DNA from: Thermoplasmata archaeon
GTDB taxonomy: Archaea; Thermoplasmatota; Thermoplasmata; Sysuiplasmatales; Sysuiplasmataceae
Assembly: GCA_021811925.1 (NCBI GenBank)
Contig: JAKAPY010000024.1
Location: forward strand, 1 to 14,438
Reading direction: 5' to 3'
Length of the DNA stretch: 14,438 bases
This document shows positions 5,711 through 13,412 of this stretch, piece by piece; position 1 is the first letter of the stretch; every line of letters begins with the position of its first letter. Made by a program: the position numbers and the translations under genes. The notes beneath the pieces are model-generated. The model ran no database searches and was not told the origin of the DNA. It worked only from the letters and a program-made list of their open reading frames with translations.

Positions 5711-5985
5711 TGCTGTCGCGAGCGATGGGAAGTCGAGCCCATCCAGCTGTCTGAACGCAAGGGCATAGTATAGTTCGATGGAACAGGTTCAAGCACAGAT
5801 TATAACCGGGGAACAGCACAAGATGAAGTTTGGCCTCTGAGCATCTGAACCATGGCTGTTTGCGCACTTGCTCCATGGGAGAGCCGTGGAAGCGACACCA
5901 TCTATTCTGACAGAGCCCTGGGCGGCTGGTCTCGTGCAGTTTGTCCAGGGAGACATGAGAATGCCAGGCGATATTGCAAGAACTT

Positions 5986-7443
5986 TCAATCGTAGCGTAT
6001 CATGGCATCGCCCCGAGGGTCAAAACCAGCTTCGACCACGTCTGAAACAAGGATTCCCTGTGCATGTCCCATCATCGAATTCATATCCTCAACTTCCCTG
6101 CCCACCGGGAGCTTCAGGGCCCTCTCATAGAAAATGTCACTGTCCGCATATATGCTCGCAGGATAGCCGAAACGGGGTGCTGCAACTGATGCCTGCATGC
6201 CCATTCCCTTGTCAATGACATTGCTCAGGACCTGCACATTGACCTGAGGCTGGACATCTCCACCCATTGTGCTGGTGTAAACTGTACGCGCTCCTTTGGC
6301 TACCACGGCCATAAGGGTGTGGAATGTCTTCTTCCCGGGCGCAAGAGCGTTGTGGTGTGAAGCATCAAGTGTGAAGTAAACCCCCCTGTTGTTCATGTTA
6401 ATTCCAGTCCCCTTTATGTTGTGGCCCGAGCCGAACCCCATGTAATTGCTCTGTATGGCGCTTATCCCCACCGTCCCGTCATATACTGAAAAGGCAGTCG
6501 TATCAGAAACAGAAACACCCTTCTCGTCGACGCCACCACCGTCGGCGTACTCGTAGTCAGGGCGCAGCATTTCTTCGTCGAAAGGGAGCCACTTCGGATC
6601 TGTAATGTGTTTTGCCCTGTAAGCATAAGCGATCCTCATTGTCGACATTAGCGTTGAATAGTATTCGACTCTTGACATTGCTGAAAGGCTCTTCCTATCT
6701 AGCATGTTGAGCCACATGAGTGCCGTGGCTCCCTGACTGCTTGGAGGGTTTGTGTAGATATCAAAACCCCTGTATCTTCCACGAAGGGGGTTTACCCTCT
6801 TCGCCTCAAAGCCGTCCAAATCACCAAACCGTATGAGTCCTCCCTTGGAAATCATGTCCTTCTCGATCGCGCGGGCAATTTCTCCGTGATAGAATGAATG
6901 ACCCTTGTCCGCAGAGACAGTTTCGAGCGTATTAGCGAGTTCGCTCTGAAAAAGGACACCACCACCGGCAATCGGTTTGTATATCCTGTTCCAGTCGTCG
7001 TCACCGCCGCTTGTCAGGTCCGCCCCCCTGGCAAGTGAAGGGGTGGCTTTGAATCCTTCCCTTGCGTACTTTATGGCTGGCTGGAGAAGAGTCTTCAATG
7101 GAAGGGTTGCATTCTCAGAGAGAATCGACCATGATGATACAAGTCCCGGTATGCTGAAAGAAGCAAGATGCCCACGTTTTGGAAGTTCCGTGTAGCCCTT
7201 GCTCCTGAAAAAATCTATTGTGGCAAGCTCAGCCGCATAGCCGTTTCCGTTTATCGCAGTCATCCCATTGTCATCCAACACTGCAAAGAAATCGCCGCCA
7301 AGCCCGTTCAGGTGAGGCTGCACCACTGTAAGAGCGGCGCTGGTTGCTATTGCTGCATCGTACGCATTTCCACCGAGGCTCAATATGTCCGTTCCCGCCT
7401 TCGTAGAGAGAAAGTGAGCCGAAGCGACGGACTTCTGGTTCAT
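5986..7443 (-). CDS. Gamma-glutamyltransferase-like Ntn hydrolase
   Basis: About 485 residues of the GGT superfamily, a proprotein that cleaves itself before a Thr nucleophile. Visible motifs: VASAHFLSTKAG (6-17), GGNAYDAAIAT (24-34), GLGGDFF (47-53), PPSSQG (233-238), then SDTTAFSVYDG (313-323), where Thr315 is the expected nucleophile and new N-terminus. MGFGSG (335-340) and PGKKTFHTL (369-377) follow. The gamma-glutamyl-binding 'GSPGGSRI' segment of true GGTs is replaced by STMGGDVQPQ (391-400), as in YwrD or oxamate-amidohydrolase-like members, so the substrate may not be glutathione. There is no signal peptide, so it is cytosolic. The frame is open to an ATG at 7554, but ATG 7443 fits the family N-terminus and has a TATA box 26 bases upstream. 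It is divergent from the aminopeptidase gene. Confidence 0.88.
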   Translation of the reverse strand: MNQKSVASAHFLSTKAGTDILSLGGNAYDAAIATSAALTVVQPHLNGLGGDFFAVLDDNGMTAINGNGYAAELATIDFFRSKGYTELPKRGHLASFSIPGLVSSWSILSENATLPLKTLLQPAIKYAREGFKATPSLARGADLTSGGDDDWNRIYKPIAGGGVLFQSELANTLETVSADKGHSFYHGEIARAIEKDMISKGGLIRFGDLDGFEAKRVNPLRGRYRGFDIYTNPPSSQGATALMWLNMLDRKSLSAMSRVEYYSTLMSTMRIAYAYRAKHITDPKWLPFDEEMLRPDYEYADGGGVDEKGVSVSDTTAFSVYDGTVGISAIQSNYMGFGSGHNIKGTGINMNNRGVYFTLDASHHNALAPGKKTFHTLMAVVAKGARTVYTSTMGGDVQPQVNVQVLSNVIDKGMGMQASVAAPRFGYPASIYADSDIFYERALKLPVGREVEDMNSMMGHAQGILVSDVVEAGFDPRGDAMIRYD

Positions 7444-7463
7444 GCCTCCCGTTATGGCAGAAT

Positions 7464-7473
7464 GCAATAAACA
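7464..7473 (-). promoter_or_regulatory. TATA box of the GGT-like gene
   Basis: TGTTTATTGC on the minus strand is centred about 26 bases before the ATG at 7443. This is the spacing of a leaderless mRNA and supports that start over the 37-codon longer frame. Confidence 0.5.
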
Positions 7474-7618
7474 CTTTCGTACTCGTACCCGCAGCGACGG
7501 GCACAGCTTACCGCATTGGATCAAGCAGATGGCTGGAACATGCCATCGGTTCATTTGAGATGTGCAGACGGAAGCATGCGCAATTCAGTACGAAACTCAT
7601 CCGGCGGAAAAGAAGAAT

Positions 7619-7626
7619 CATTAAAT
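7619..7626 (+). promoter_or_regulatory. TATA box of the aminopeptidase gene
   Basis: CATTAAAT is centred about 27 bases before the ATG at 7650, but only about 15 before the in-frame ATG at 7638. A leaderless start at 7650 is therefore favoured. Confidence 0.5.
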
Positions 7627-7649
7627 CAATAGTTGCGATGAATGAAGCC

Positions 7650-10040
7650 ATGGAACTGAAAAGCTACGACATACTTTTTGACATCAATTTCGAGAAGTCA
7701 TCCTTCAGCGGAAAGGAGGAGATAGAGCTGGATGAAGGCACCGACAGCATTGAACTAAACGCACAGGACCTCGTCATTTCATCTGTGAGGGTTCAGCCAG
7801 GCACGTGCTCTTGGAATTATGACGCGGAGGAAAAGAAACTCACAGTGAATGGTGACGGCTTTTCCAAGATTCAGATTGATTTCTCAGGTAAAGCGGTCGA
7901 TGGGGGTTTGCACGGTTTCTATAAGTCCAAGTACAAGAGCGGCTACTTTCTCTCCACACAGTTTGAGCCTGTGGGTGCACGGAGCATGTTTCCCTGCATC
8001 GACAACCCCTCTTGGAAGGCAGTGTTCAGGATAAGTGTGATTGTTCCCAGAAAACTCGCCGTTATCTCAAATTCCCCAGTAGCTTCCACGGTCGAGACGG
8101 GGGACAGTAAGAAGGTGGTATTCGAGCCCACACCTAGAATGTCCACATACCTCCTGTTCGTAGGAATAGGTATGTTCGAAGAGCAGAGGATGCCGGGAGG
8201 GTTTGACGTTGTTGTTGCTTCCTCCCCCGAGCAGAAAGGGAAGGGTTTGTTCGGGATTGAAAACGGCAGGCTCTTCCTCAAGGAATACGAGGACTACTAT
8301 TCACTGCCCTACCCGCTCAAGAAACTTCACCTCCTTGCCATACCAGAGTTTGCAGTTGGGGCGATGGAGAACTGGGGCGCCATTACATTCAGGGAAGTGG
8401 CTCTTTTGGTAGATGATGCGACAAGCGTATCTAACAAAAGGCTGATTGCAAGTGTTCTCGCTCACGAGATTGCACACCAGTGGTTTGGCAATCTTGTAAC
8501 AATGAAATGGTGGAACGATCTCTGGCTGAACGAGAGTTTCGCAACTTACATGAGCTCTGTCATTGTCGACAGGATTTATCCTAAATGGGAAGTCTGGTCG
8601 GACTTCCTCACCATGGAAACAAGGGGGGCAATGGTTGCAGACTCGCTCAGCAGCACGCATCCGATAGAGGTTGAGGTTAAAAGGCCAGAGGAAATAAACC
8701 AGATTTTCGACGAAATAAGCTACGGAAAAGGTGCAAGTGTTCTAAGGATGATTGCCACTTACATAGGTGAAAAGAGCTTCAGGGACGGCGTCAACAACTA
8801 TCTGAAATCACACAGCTATGCCAACGCTGAAAGCAGCGATCTCTGGAACAGCCTGGAGAAGTCAAGCAGTGAACCGGTTGCCATGATAATGAAGAATTGG
8901 GTCAGCACGGCCGGGTACCCTGTAGTCAGAGCGGCTCTCCGGGAAGGAAAGATCGAGATTTCTCAGGAGCGATTCCTGCTCAACGGAGCCAAACGCACCG
9001 CAAGATGGCCCATACCCATTCATTACAGCATCAACGGCCGGTCAGGCAGGATGTTGCTTGAGAGCGAAAAGGCATCCCTTGAGTTCTCCCGGCTGGAACA
9101 AATAAACCTTAACGCCGGACAGACAGGTTTTTACAGGGTGCTTTACGATGAAAAATTGTATGATATTGTCGCCGGGACGCTTCGGTCGATGAAGAGCGAC
9201 GAAAAGTGGGGTGTTATCTCCGACCTCTTCTATTTCGTGCTATCCGGAAATGCAGAACTCCCCAAATATCTGGATTTCGTACGCCTGATTCAGGAAGACA
9301 GCAGCTACATACTGGTGAACGGAGTTGCATCTCAGCTTGAGACCCTCAGGGAGCTTGTGCCAGGGAATGTTAGAGTGTCCGAAACTTTCCTGAAATTCTT
9401 CAGGAGTCAGTTGAAGCGCATCGGAAAGGACGGAAAAGAGGGAGAGGACGAGAGCAACGCAGTGATACGAGAAAGGCTGACTGAAGGACTTGCCAGATAC
9501 GATACTGAGTTCGCGCATGAGCAGTCGGCGTTGTTTGAGAGCATGCATGAACAGCCTCCGGAGATACGGGGTTCAATAGGGATATCTTACGCCAGGACAG
9601 GCGGTGAGAGCGCATTTGATCCGCTCCTGCACAGGATGAAAGAATCAGGCAGTGATGCCGAAGCGATGAAGGCACTCCTCGGAATGACAAGCTTTGGCGA
9701 ACCCGGGCTGGTCAGGAAAACTCTTGAACTCGCGTTCAAGGGGGATTTGAACATTGGCCACATAGCAACGATGGTGTACATGACAGCGGTAAACCCTGAC
9801 GGGAAGAGCGAACTCTGGGACTGGTTCAAGGAGAACAGGGAGCAGCTTTTCAAGACATATGCCGGGACGGGAATGAACAGCTCCATGGTTGAGACCATAA
9901 TCGGAAGGGCCGGCATCGTCAACAGAAAGGAAGTCGAGAATTACTTCGGCAGCATCAGTATTCCTGAAGCTGACAGGGGAATAGCCAAAGGACTGGAGAT
10001 TCTGGGCATTTATTCAAGGTTCATAGAAAAATACGGATGA
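7650..10040 (+). CDS. M1 zinc aminopeptidase, tricorn-interacting factor F2/F3-like
   Basis: A 796-residue M1 (gluzincin) aminopeptidase that trims N-terminal residues from peptides in the cytosol. It has the M1 order: N-terminal beta domain, GAMEN substrate-anchoring motif (237-241), zinc site H272-E-I-A-H276 with Glu295 (LWLNESF), catalytic Tyr358 in EISYGKGA, and a helical C-terminal domain from about 470. PCIDNP (115-120) and TPRMSTYLLFVGIG (161-174) resemble Thermoplasma factors F2 and F3, of about 780 residues, which process tricorn protease products; F2 and F3 cannot be told apart here. The frame is open from a TTG at 7560, but MELKSYDILFD at 7650 aligns with the family start and has a TATA box at the right distance. 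It overlaps a short CxxC frame at its stop. Tricorn itself is not in the window. Confidence 0.93.
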   Translation: MELKSYDILFDINFEKSSFSGKEEIELDEGTDSIELNAQDLVISSVRVQPGTCSWNYDAEEKKLTVNGDGFSKIQIDFSGKAVDGGLHGFYKSKYKSGYFLSTQFEPVGARSMFPCIDNPSWKAVFRISVIVPRKLAVISNSPVASTVETGDSKKVVFEPTPRMSTYLLFVGIGMFEEQRMPGGFDVVVASSPEQKGKGLFGIENGRLFLKEYEDYYSLPYPLKKLHLLAIPEFAVGAMENWGAITFREVALLVDDATSVSNKRLIASVLAHEIAHQWFGNLVTMKWWNDLWLNESFATYMSSVIVDRIYPKWEVWSDFLTMETRGAMVADSLSSTHPIEVEVKRPEEINQIFDEISYGKGASVLRMIATYIGEKSFRDGVNNYLKSHSYANAESSDLWNSLEKSSSEPVAMIMKNWVSTAGYPVVRAALREGKIEISQERFLLNGAKRTARWPIPIHYSINGRSGRMLLESEKASLEFSRLEQINLNAGQTGFYRVLYDEKLYDIVAGTLRSMKSDEKWGVISDLFYFVLSGNAELPKYLDFVRLIQEDSSYILVNGVASQLETLRELVPGNVRVSETFLKFFRSQLKRIGKDGKEGEDESNAVIRERLTEGLARYDTEFAHEQSALFESMHEQPPEIRGSIGISYARTGGESAFDPLLHRMKESGSDAEAMKALLGMTSFGEPGLVRKTLELAFKGDLNIGHIATMVYMTAVNPDGKSELWDWFKENREQLFKTYAGTGMNSSMVETIIGRAGIVNRKEVENYFGSISIPEADRGIAKGLEILGIYSRFIEKYG

Positions 10041-10123
10041 AGGGACCAGAGCTAGAAGACAGGTGCCACTTCTGCACCCGCTCAATCCGGGGCAACAGGG
10101 GCAGAAGGTTTTTCAATGCGTAA
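10037..10123 (+). CDS. Candidate 28-residue CxxC mini-protein
   Basis: The ATG at 10037 overlaps the aminopeptidase stop as ATGA, a typical translational-coupling arrangement. The frame ends at TAA 10121-10123. The peptide is basic and contains DRCHFC (8-13), a CxxC metal-ligand or redox pair, followed by an Arg/Gly-rich part (RSIRGNRGRRFF). A single CxxC would need a partner or a dimer to bind zinc. Thirty-six bases separate it from the peroxiredoxin gene. No family is recognised, and a frame this short may be chance. Confidence 0.3.
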   Translation: MKGPELEDRCHFCTRSIRGNRGRRFFNA

Positions 10124-10159
10124 GACCGATGGGTTAAGGAACAAGGTAGCTGATTCGGC

Positions 10160-10636
10160 ATGTCGGAGAAGGAACTTCTGGAAGGAATGAAGGCGCCTGA
10201 TTTCACTGTGCCAGTGGACGGGAAGGAATTCAACCTCTACAGCCAGCTCGGTAGAGGACCGGTGGTCCTGTACTTTTATCCCAGGGATTTCACGGCAGGC
10301 TGCACTGCGGAAGCGTGTGAATTCAGGGACTCAATCGGACAGTTCCGTTCAAAAGATGCTTTTGTAATCGGCGTAAGCGGAGACAGCTCAACGAGGCACA
10401 AGCAGTTCTCTGAGAGGCACGGTCTTGATTTTATGCTCATAAGCGACGCTGAAGGCAGTCTCAGGGGACTCTACGGCGTAAAGACGACACTCGGCTTCAT
10501 ACCTGGAAGAACGACGTTTGTAATCGACAGGGACGGAACAATAGCCAGAAAATACTCATCCCAGCTTCACCCAAAGAGCCATGTGAACGAGTCTCTTGAT
10601 GCCATAACAGACATCAAGCAACATAATCCGGAGTAA
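10160..10636 (+). CDS. bcp: Peroxiredoxin, Bcp/PrxQ type
   Basis: A 158-residue thiol peroxidase that reduces H2O2 and organic hydroperoxides. PRDFTAGCTAEACEFRD (41-57) carries the peroxidatic Cys48 with Thr45. Cys53, five residues later, is the resolving Cys typical of PrxQ/Bcp. The usual 'TPGC' is 'TAGC' here. Arg117 in PGRTTFVID is the conserved active-site Arg. The length is normal and there is no signal peptide, so it acts in the cytosol. The start has MSEKELLEGMKAPDF, with the usual 'G..APDF' opening. It lies 119 bases after the aminopeptidase and is convergent with the Cys-rich gene. TTAAGG at 10134-10139 is a possible weak TATA box, about 24 bases upstream. Reduction presumably comes from a thioredoxin-like system elsewhere. 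Confidence 0.93.
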   Translation: MSEKELLEGMKAPDFTVPVDGKEFNLYSQLGRGPVVLYFYPRDFTAGCTAEACEFRDSIGQFRSKDAFVIGVSGDSSTRHKQFSERHGLDFMLISDAEGSLRGLYGVKTTLGFIPGRTTFVIDRDGTIARKYSSQLHPKSHVNESLDAITDIKQHNPE

Positions 10637-10672
10637 ATAAAGAAGGCAACTGCTTCACCGATGCTGTCCAGC

Positions 10673-10870
10673 TCATAACGGTGTTGCCGCACTCTGCTGG
10701 TGCATGGATGTGACGGTGTAAACTATGCTGTGCCTGCATTTGATGCAAGTGATCTGGCATTTGTCGATATCTATCTGATTTTGAGAATACGCGTTTCTCA
10801 GCTCCTTCCTTATCCTTTCCGGAAATGCGCAGTCGCATGCGCATTTCTCATCACTGCAATAGCGACACAT
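10673..10870 (-). CDS. Cys-rich small protein, putative zinc-binding
   Basis: A 65-residue protein from an ATG at 10870. The N-terminus reads MCRYCSDEKCACDC: Cys2, Cys5, Cys10, Cys12 and Cys14. A second group CQITCIKCRH (38-47) holds Cys38, Cys42 and Cys45. Such paired Cys groups around a helical linker (ERIRKELRNAYSQNQIDIDK) suggest a small zinc ribbon or a metal- or thiol-buffering protein. AGGAGTGA lies nine bases before the ATG, supporting it over a TTG two codons earlier. Downstream it is convergent with the peroxiredoxin gene, 36 bases apart. No family is recognised. A 10-base inverted repeat (10822-10831/10838-10847) arises from the repeated Cys-Ala codons. Confidence 0.55.
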   Translation of the reverse strand: MCRYCSDEKCACDCAFPERIRKELRNAYSQNQIDIDKCQITCIKCRHSIVYTVTSMHQQSAATPL

Positions 10871-10917
10871 GAACAAATGTCACTCCTGTTTCTCACTATA
10901 ATATTCAGGAGGTTGAC

Positions 10918-10929
10918 GATTTAGATAAA
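10918..10929 (-). promoter_or_regulatory. TATA-like box of the Cys-rich gene
   Basis: TTTATCTAAATC on the minus strand is centred about 53 bases before the ATG at 10870. It would place the transcription start just upstream of the AGGAGTGA site. A second candidate, GAATATTATAG (10897-10907), would give an almost leaderless mRNA. Confidence 0.3.
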
Positions 10930-11225
10930 CCTTGTCTTTGTGCCATCACTTGCCAATGAGGGTGACGGCCGGGATATTGTTGCTGTCCGGCATAGCCATG
11001 AACATATGCGAACATCGGTCTCTTGCAGGACGCGTAGGTTAGGACCAAAGCCCTTCGCTCCACTGTGGCTAAGGCGTTGCGTTCAGATATTAGGCCCGGG
11101 CAGTTGAAAGAGGCAATGCCATTCAGTCCGTCAGAACCTTGCCCTCTCCCATTATGGTTGCCGGCCGATGACCAAAATGGTTGCGCTGAAATTCCTCACA
11201 GCGTTTGGCACCCATTAAACAATGT
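10930..11225. other. Gene-free stretch
   Basis: These 296 bases separate the Cys-rich gene from the end of the DUF998 gene. The only long frame (plus strand, 11065-11349) runs into the antisense of DUF998 and has no recognisable features. A 19-codon minus-strand frame ending near 10949 is too short to support. No tRNA, repeat or clear promoter beyond the one listed was seen. Confidence 0.5.
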
Positions 11226-11831
11226 CTACGAAGATGCAGAGACACCTGGCAGTGAACCGTTCACAGTCATAAAGACACCGACAATTATTGACCAGGCTGT
11301 AAGTATAAGCGCCTCGATTATCTCAGGTATTGCAAGAGCACCGCTCTGATGCGGTGTCACGAAAATGGCTATCAGTGCAGCGATGCCTGTAACAGCTGAC
11401 AAAACTGCAAAGAGTCTTCCCCTCCGCCAGGCAACGGCGGCGACTACCATGAGGGAGACCGGGTAGAGTATGAAGTATCCAAGTGCAAAGTCTCCATGGA
11501 GAGATCCGGAGTGTTCGGTGAAGATGCCCACGAATCCAAGAGATACGCCACTCACTCCGACTAACAGCCCTACGACGTGCTTGGCCGAAGTCCACTGGAA
11601 GGCCGCCCAAATACCCATTGCGAAGAAGAGATTCAGCACGCCTTCGATTACCAGTCCGGAGTTGAAGTATATCGCCGCAGAGCTGACGCCAAGATCGCTC
11701 AGCGAGTTTCCCTGCCACGTGAACCAGGGCGAAATAGAGACCGAATAGAATACCATTGAGATGGCAATGAGTGGGCCAAGAACGCCTGCAAGCCCCCCAA
11801 TTCGGAGCAGCCTTGACGGTGAAGCTGACAT
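11226..11831 (-). CDS. DUF998 family membrane protein
   Basis: A 201-residue integral membrane protein with about six hydrophobic segments. The first (GGLAGVLGPLIAISMVFYSV) is followed by SPWFTWQGNSLSDLGVSSAA. The 'N.LSDLG' motif and a following 'FN.GL...G' (YFNSGLVIEG) mark the DUF998 family, whose function is unknown. HSGSLHGDFALGYFILYPVS in the middle is also a usual DUF998 segment. The frame is open for 26 codons further up, but the ATG at 11831 has a TATA box 25 bases upstream and starts directly before the first membrane helix, so it is preferred. It is a single gene, divergent from the aminotransferase. Confidence 0.8.
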   Translation of the reverse strand: MSASPSRLLRIGGLAGVLGPLIAISMVFYSVSISPWFTWQGNSLSDLGVSSAAIYFNSGLVIEGVLNLFFAMGIWAAFQWTSAKHVVGLLVGVSGVSLGFVGIFTEHSGSLHGDFALGYFILYPVSLMVVAAVAWRRGRLFAVLSAVTGIAALIAIFVTPHQSGALAIPEIIEALILTAWSIIVGVFMTVNGSLPGVSASS

Positions 11832-11851
11832 GTTGGCAGTACCGCCTTTCC

Positions 11852-11860
11852 GTATTATAC
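11852..11860 (-). promoter_or_regulatory. TATA box of the DUF998 gene
   Basis: GTATAATAC is centred 25 bases before the ATG at 11831. The position implies a leaderless mRNA and fixes the start. Confidence 0.5.
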
Positions 11861-11953
11861 AATTTTGGAGTCGAAGGCCTGTCATTTTGGAAGTGATGGG
11901 GAGGGACAAGCGTTCTCGCCACAGTATCAGAATTCATTTTATACCAATTAAGC

Positions 11954-11963
11954 ATTAATTAAG
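11954..11963 (+). promoter_or_regulatory. Possible TATA box of the aminotransferase gene
   Basis: A TTAATTAA-type string is centred about 65 bases before the ATG at 12023, which would give a leader of about 40 bases. GTGA about six bases before the ATG could act as ribosome-binding site in that leader. Confidence 0.3.
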
Positions 11964-12022
11964 TTCTGAAATGAATCGGAAATTCTGGATTTTGTCCAGA
12001 GTTTGAAGCCGAACGTGATACA

Positions 12023-13408
12023 ATGGCGTATGTCGATCCGGGAGGCGCGAGCCTCAAGACCGAGAACCAGAAATATTTTAGCAAAACACCTTCGTCCCTT
12101 AAAATGTGGAAAATGGCGAGAGAGCTCACGCCGTTTGGTGTCCACAGCAACTACAGATTTACCCGCCCGTACCCTGTCTATTTCAGAAGGGGGATCGGCG
12201 GAAAGATAGTGGATATCGACCGAAACGAATACATAGATTTCAACATGGGTTTCGGCGCGCTTGTTTCAGGCCACGCAAACCCGAAACTCGTGCACGTACT
12301 GAAGGAAAGACTTGAAAATTCATCCGTGCTGGGATTCGAAGATGAAAACAGCTACACCGCTGCAGAGCTCATAAACAAGAGATACGGAACGGATATGGTG
12401 AGGTTTTCCACTACTGGCACAGAAGCAACAATGCATGCCGTTAGAATTGCAAGGGCGTTCACAGGCAGGCAGAAGATACTCAAGTTTGAAGGATGCTACC
12501 ACGGGAGCAATCAGGATCTGCTTTTCAGCGTGAAGCCAAATCTCGACGATGCGGGATTGCCGGCAAGGCCCTCCCCGGTCCCGGCGGGTCCCGGGATACC
12601 CGAATTCATGAAAAAAGGAATCGCGATTTCCCAGTTTAACGATCTTGATGCAACGACGGAGATAGTGGAAGCCAATCAGAATGACCTTGCAGCAGTCATA
12701 CTTGAGCCCTATCCTATGAACATGGGAGTCATTGTCCCTAAAAGGGATTTCATTTCTGGGCTAAGAGATCTCTGCGACGAATATGGCGTTACCCTTATCT
12801 TCGACGAAGTGAAAACGTGTGGAAAGTTCTACGGCGGCGCAGAAGAGGTTCTTGGCGTCCGTCCCGATCTCAAGGTCCTGGGGAAATCAATAGGCGGAGG
12901 AGTTGCAGTTTCGGCCATTGCCGGGAAGAAGGAGATAATGGAAAATGTCGGTCCTGGAGCCATATCGCACGCAGGCACATTCAATTCAAATCCGCTCAGC
13001 ATGAGCGCGGTTGTCACTTCACTAAGGGATGTGCTCACAAGGCAGGCCGTGGAGAAGGCTCAACGCCTTTCCGACACCATGGCTGAAGGATACGGTGACC
13101 TGCTGCAACTCTACGAAATACCATCGACAGTGCCACTTGCCGGCCTGAGCGGCGCGATTTCATTCAATATGTCCCAGCCTCAGAACTGGAGGGAATTCCT
13201 CAGGGGAGATATTGGAAGATGGAATTACTATTACCTCTCGATGATGAACAGGGGGGTTATTCCCGCGGGACCCGGTGCAGACGAACAGTGGACCGTTTCG
13301 GTCATGCACACGGAAGAGGACATTGAGAAGACAATAGAGGTCTTCAAGGAAGTTGTGCCCAGGATATCGCTGCGATACCCGCTGCTGGGTGTCGAGGAAA
13401 GCGTGTGA
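12023..13408 (+). CDS. Class III aminotransferase, glutamate-1-semialdehyde aminomutase-like
   Basis: A 461-residue PLP enzyme of the class III (omega) aminotransferase fold, cytosolic. Motifs: GHANP (83-87), STTGTEATMHAVRIAR (129-144, cofactor-phosphate site, usually SGTEA), FEGCYHGSNQD (155-165), ILEPYPMNMGV (226-236), IFDEVKT (259-265, Asp261 binds the pyridine nitrogen), and LGKSIGGG (286-293) with Lys288 as PLP Schiff-base lysine, then HAGTFNSNPLS (316-326). The arrangement is that of HemL, which makes 5-aminolevulinate for haem. However, the usual DEV.TGFR is DEVKTCGKF, and the protein is longer, with an extra N-terminus of about 30 residues. A related 2,1-aminomutase or amino-acid aminotransferase is equally possible. 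No haem genes lie nearby. The stop is four bases from the convergent antiporter stop. Confidence 0.85.
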   Translation: MAYVDPGGASLKTENQKYFSKTPSSLKMWKMARELTPFGVHSNYRFTRPYPVYFRRGIGGKIVDIDRNEYIDFNMGFGALVSGHANPKLVHVLKERLENSSVLGFEDENSYTAAELINKRYGTDMVRFSTTGTEATMHAVRIARAFTGRQKILKFEGCYHGSNQDLLFSVKPNLDDAGLPARPSPVPAGPGIPEFMKKGIAISQFNDLDATTEIVEANQNDLAAVILEPYPMNMGVIVPKRDFISGLRDLCDEYGVTLIFDEVKTCGKFYGGAEEVLGVRPDLKVLGKSIGGGVAVSAIAGKKEIMENVGPGAISHAGTFNSNPLSMSAVVTSLRDVLTRQAVEKAQRLSDTMAEGYGDLLQLYEIPSTVPLAGLSGAISFNMSQPQNWREFLRGDIGRWNYYYLSMMNRGVIPAGPGADEQWTVSVMHTEEDIEKTIEVFKEVVPRISLRYPLLGVEESV

Positions 13409-13412
13409 TGCC

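Noticed and set aside
5780..5800. GGTTCAAGC resembling a tRNA T-loop
   Set aside because: No five-base T-stem partner, anticodon arm or acceptor stem could be formed around it.
5789..5989. TTG-started frame overlapping the stop of the GGT-like gene
   Set aside because: The residues show no family pattern and no homologous segment of the enzyme. The GGT-like protein already ends normally (DPRGDAMIRYD).
7444..7554. N-terminal extension of the GGT-like protein to ATG 7554
   Set aside because: The added 37 residues do not match the family. The TATA box at 7464-7473 would lie inside the extended gene and points to ATG 7443.
10822..10847. Perfect 10-base inverted repeat with a six-base loop as a terminator
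   Set aside because: It lies within the Cys-rich coding sequence and follows from the repeated TGCGCA codons. No T-run follows on either strand.
11065..11349. Plus-strand frame of 94 codons
   Set aside because: It is mostly antisense to DUF998 and the preceding gene-free stretch, with no start signal or recognisable motif.
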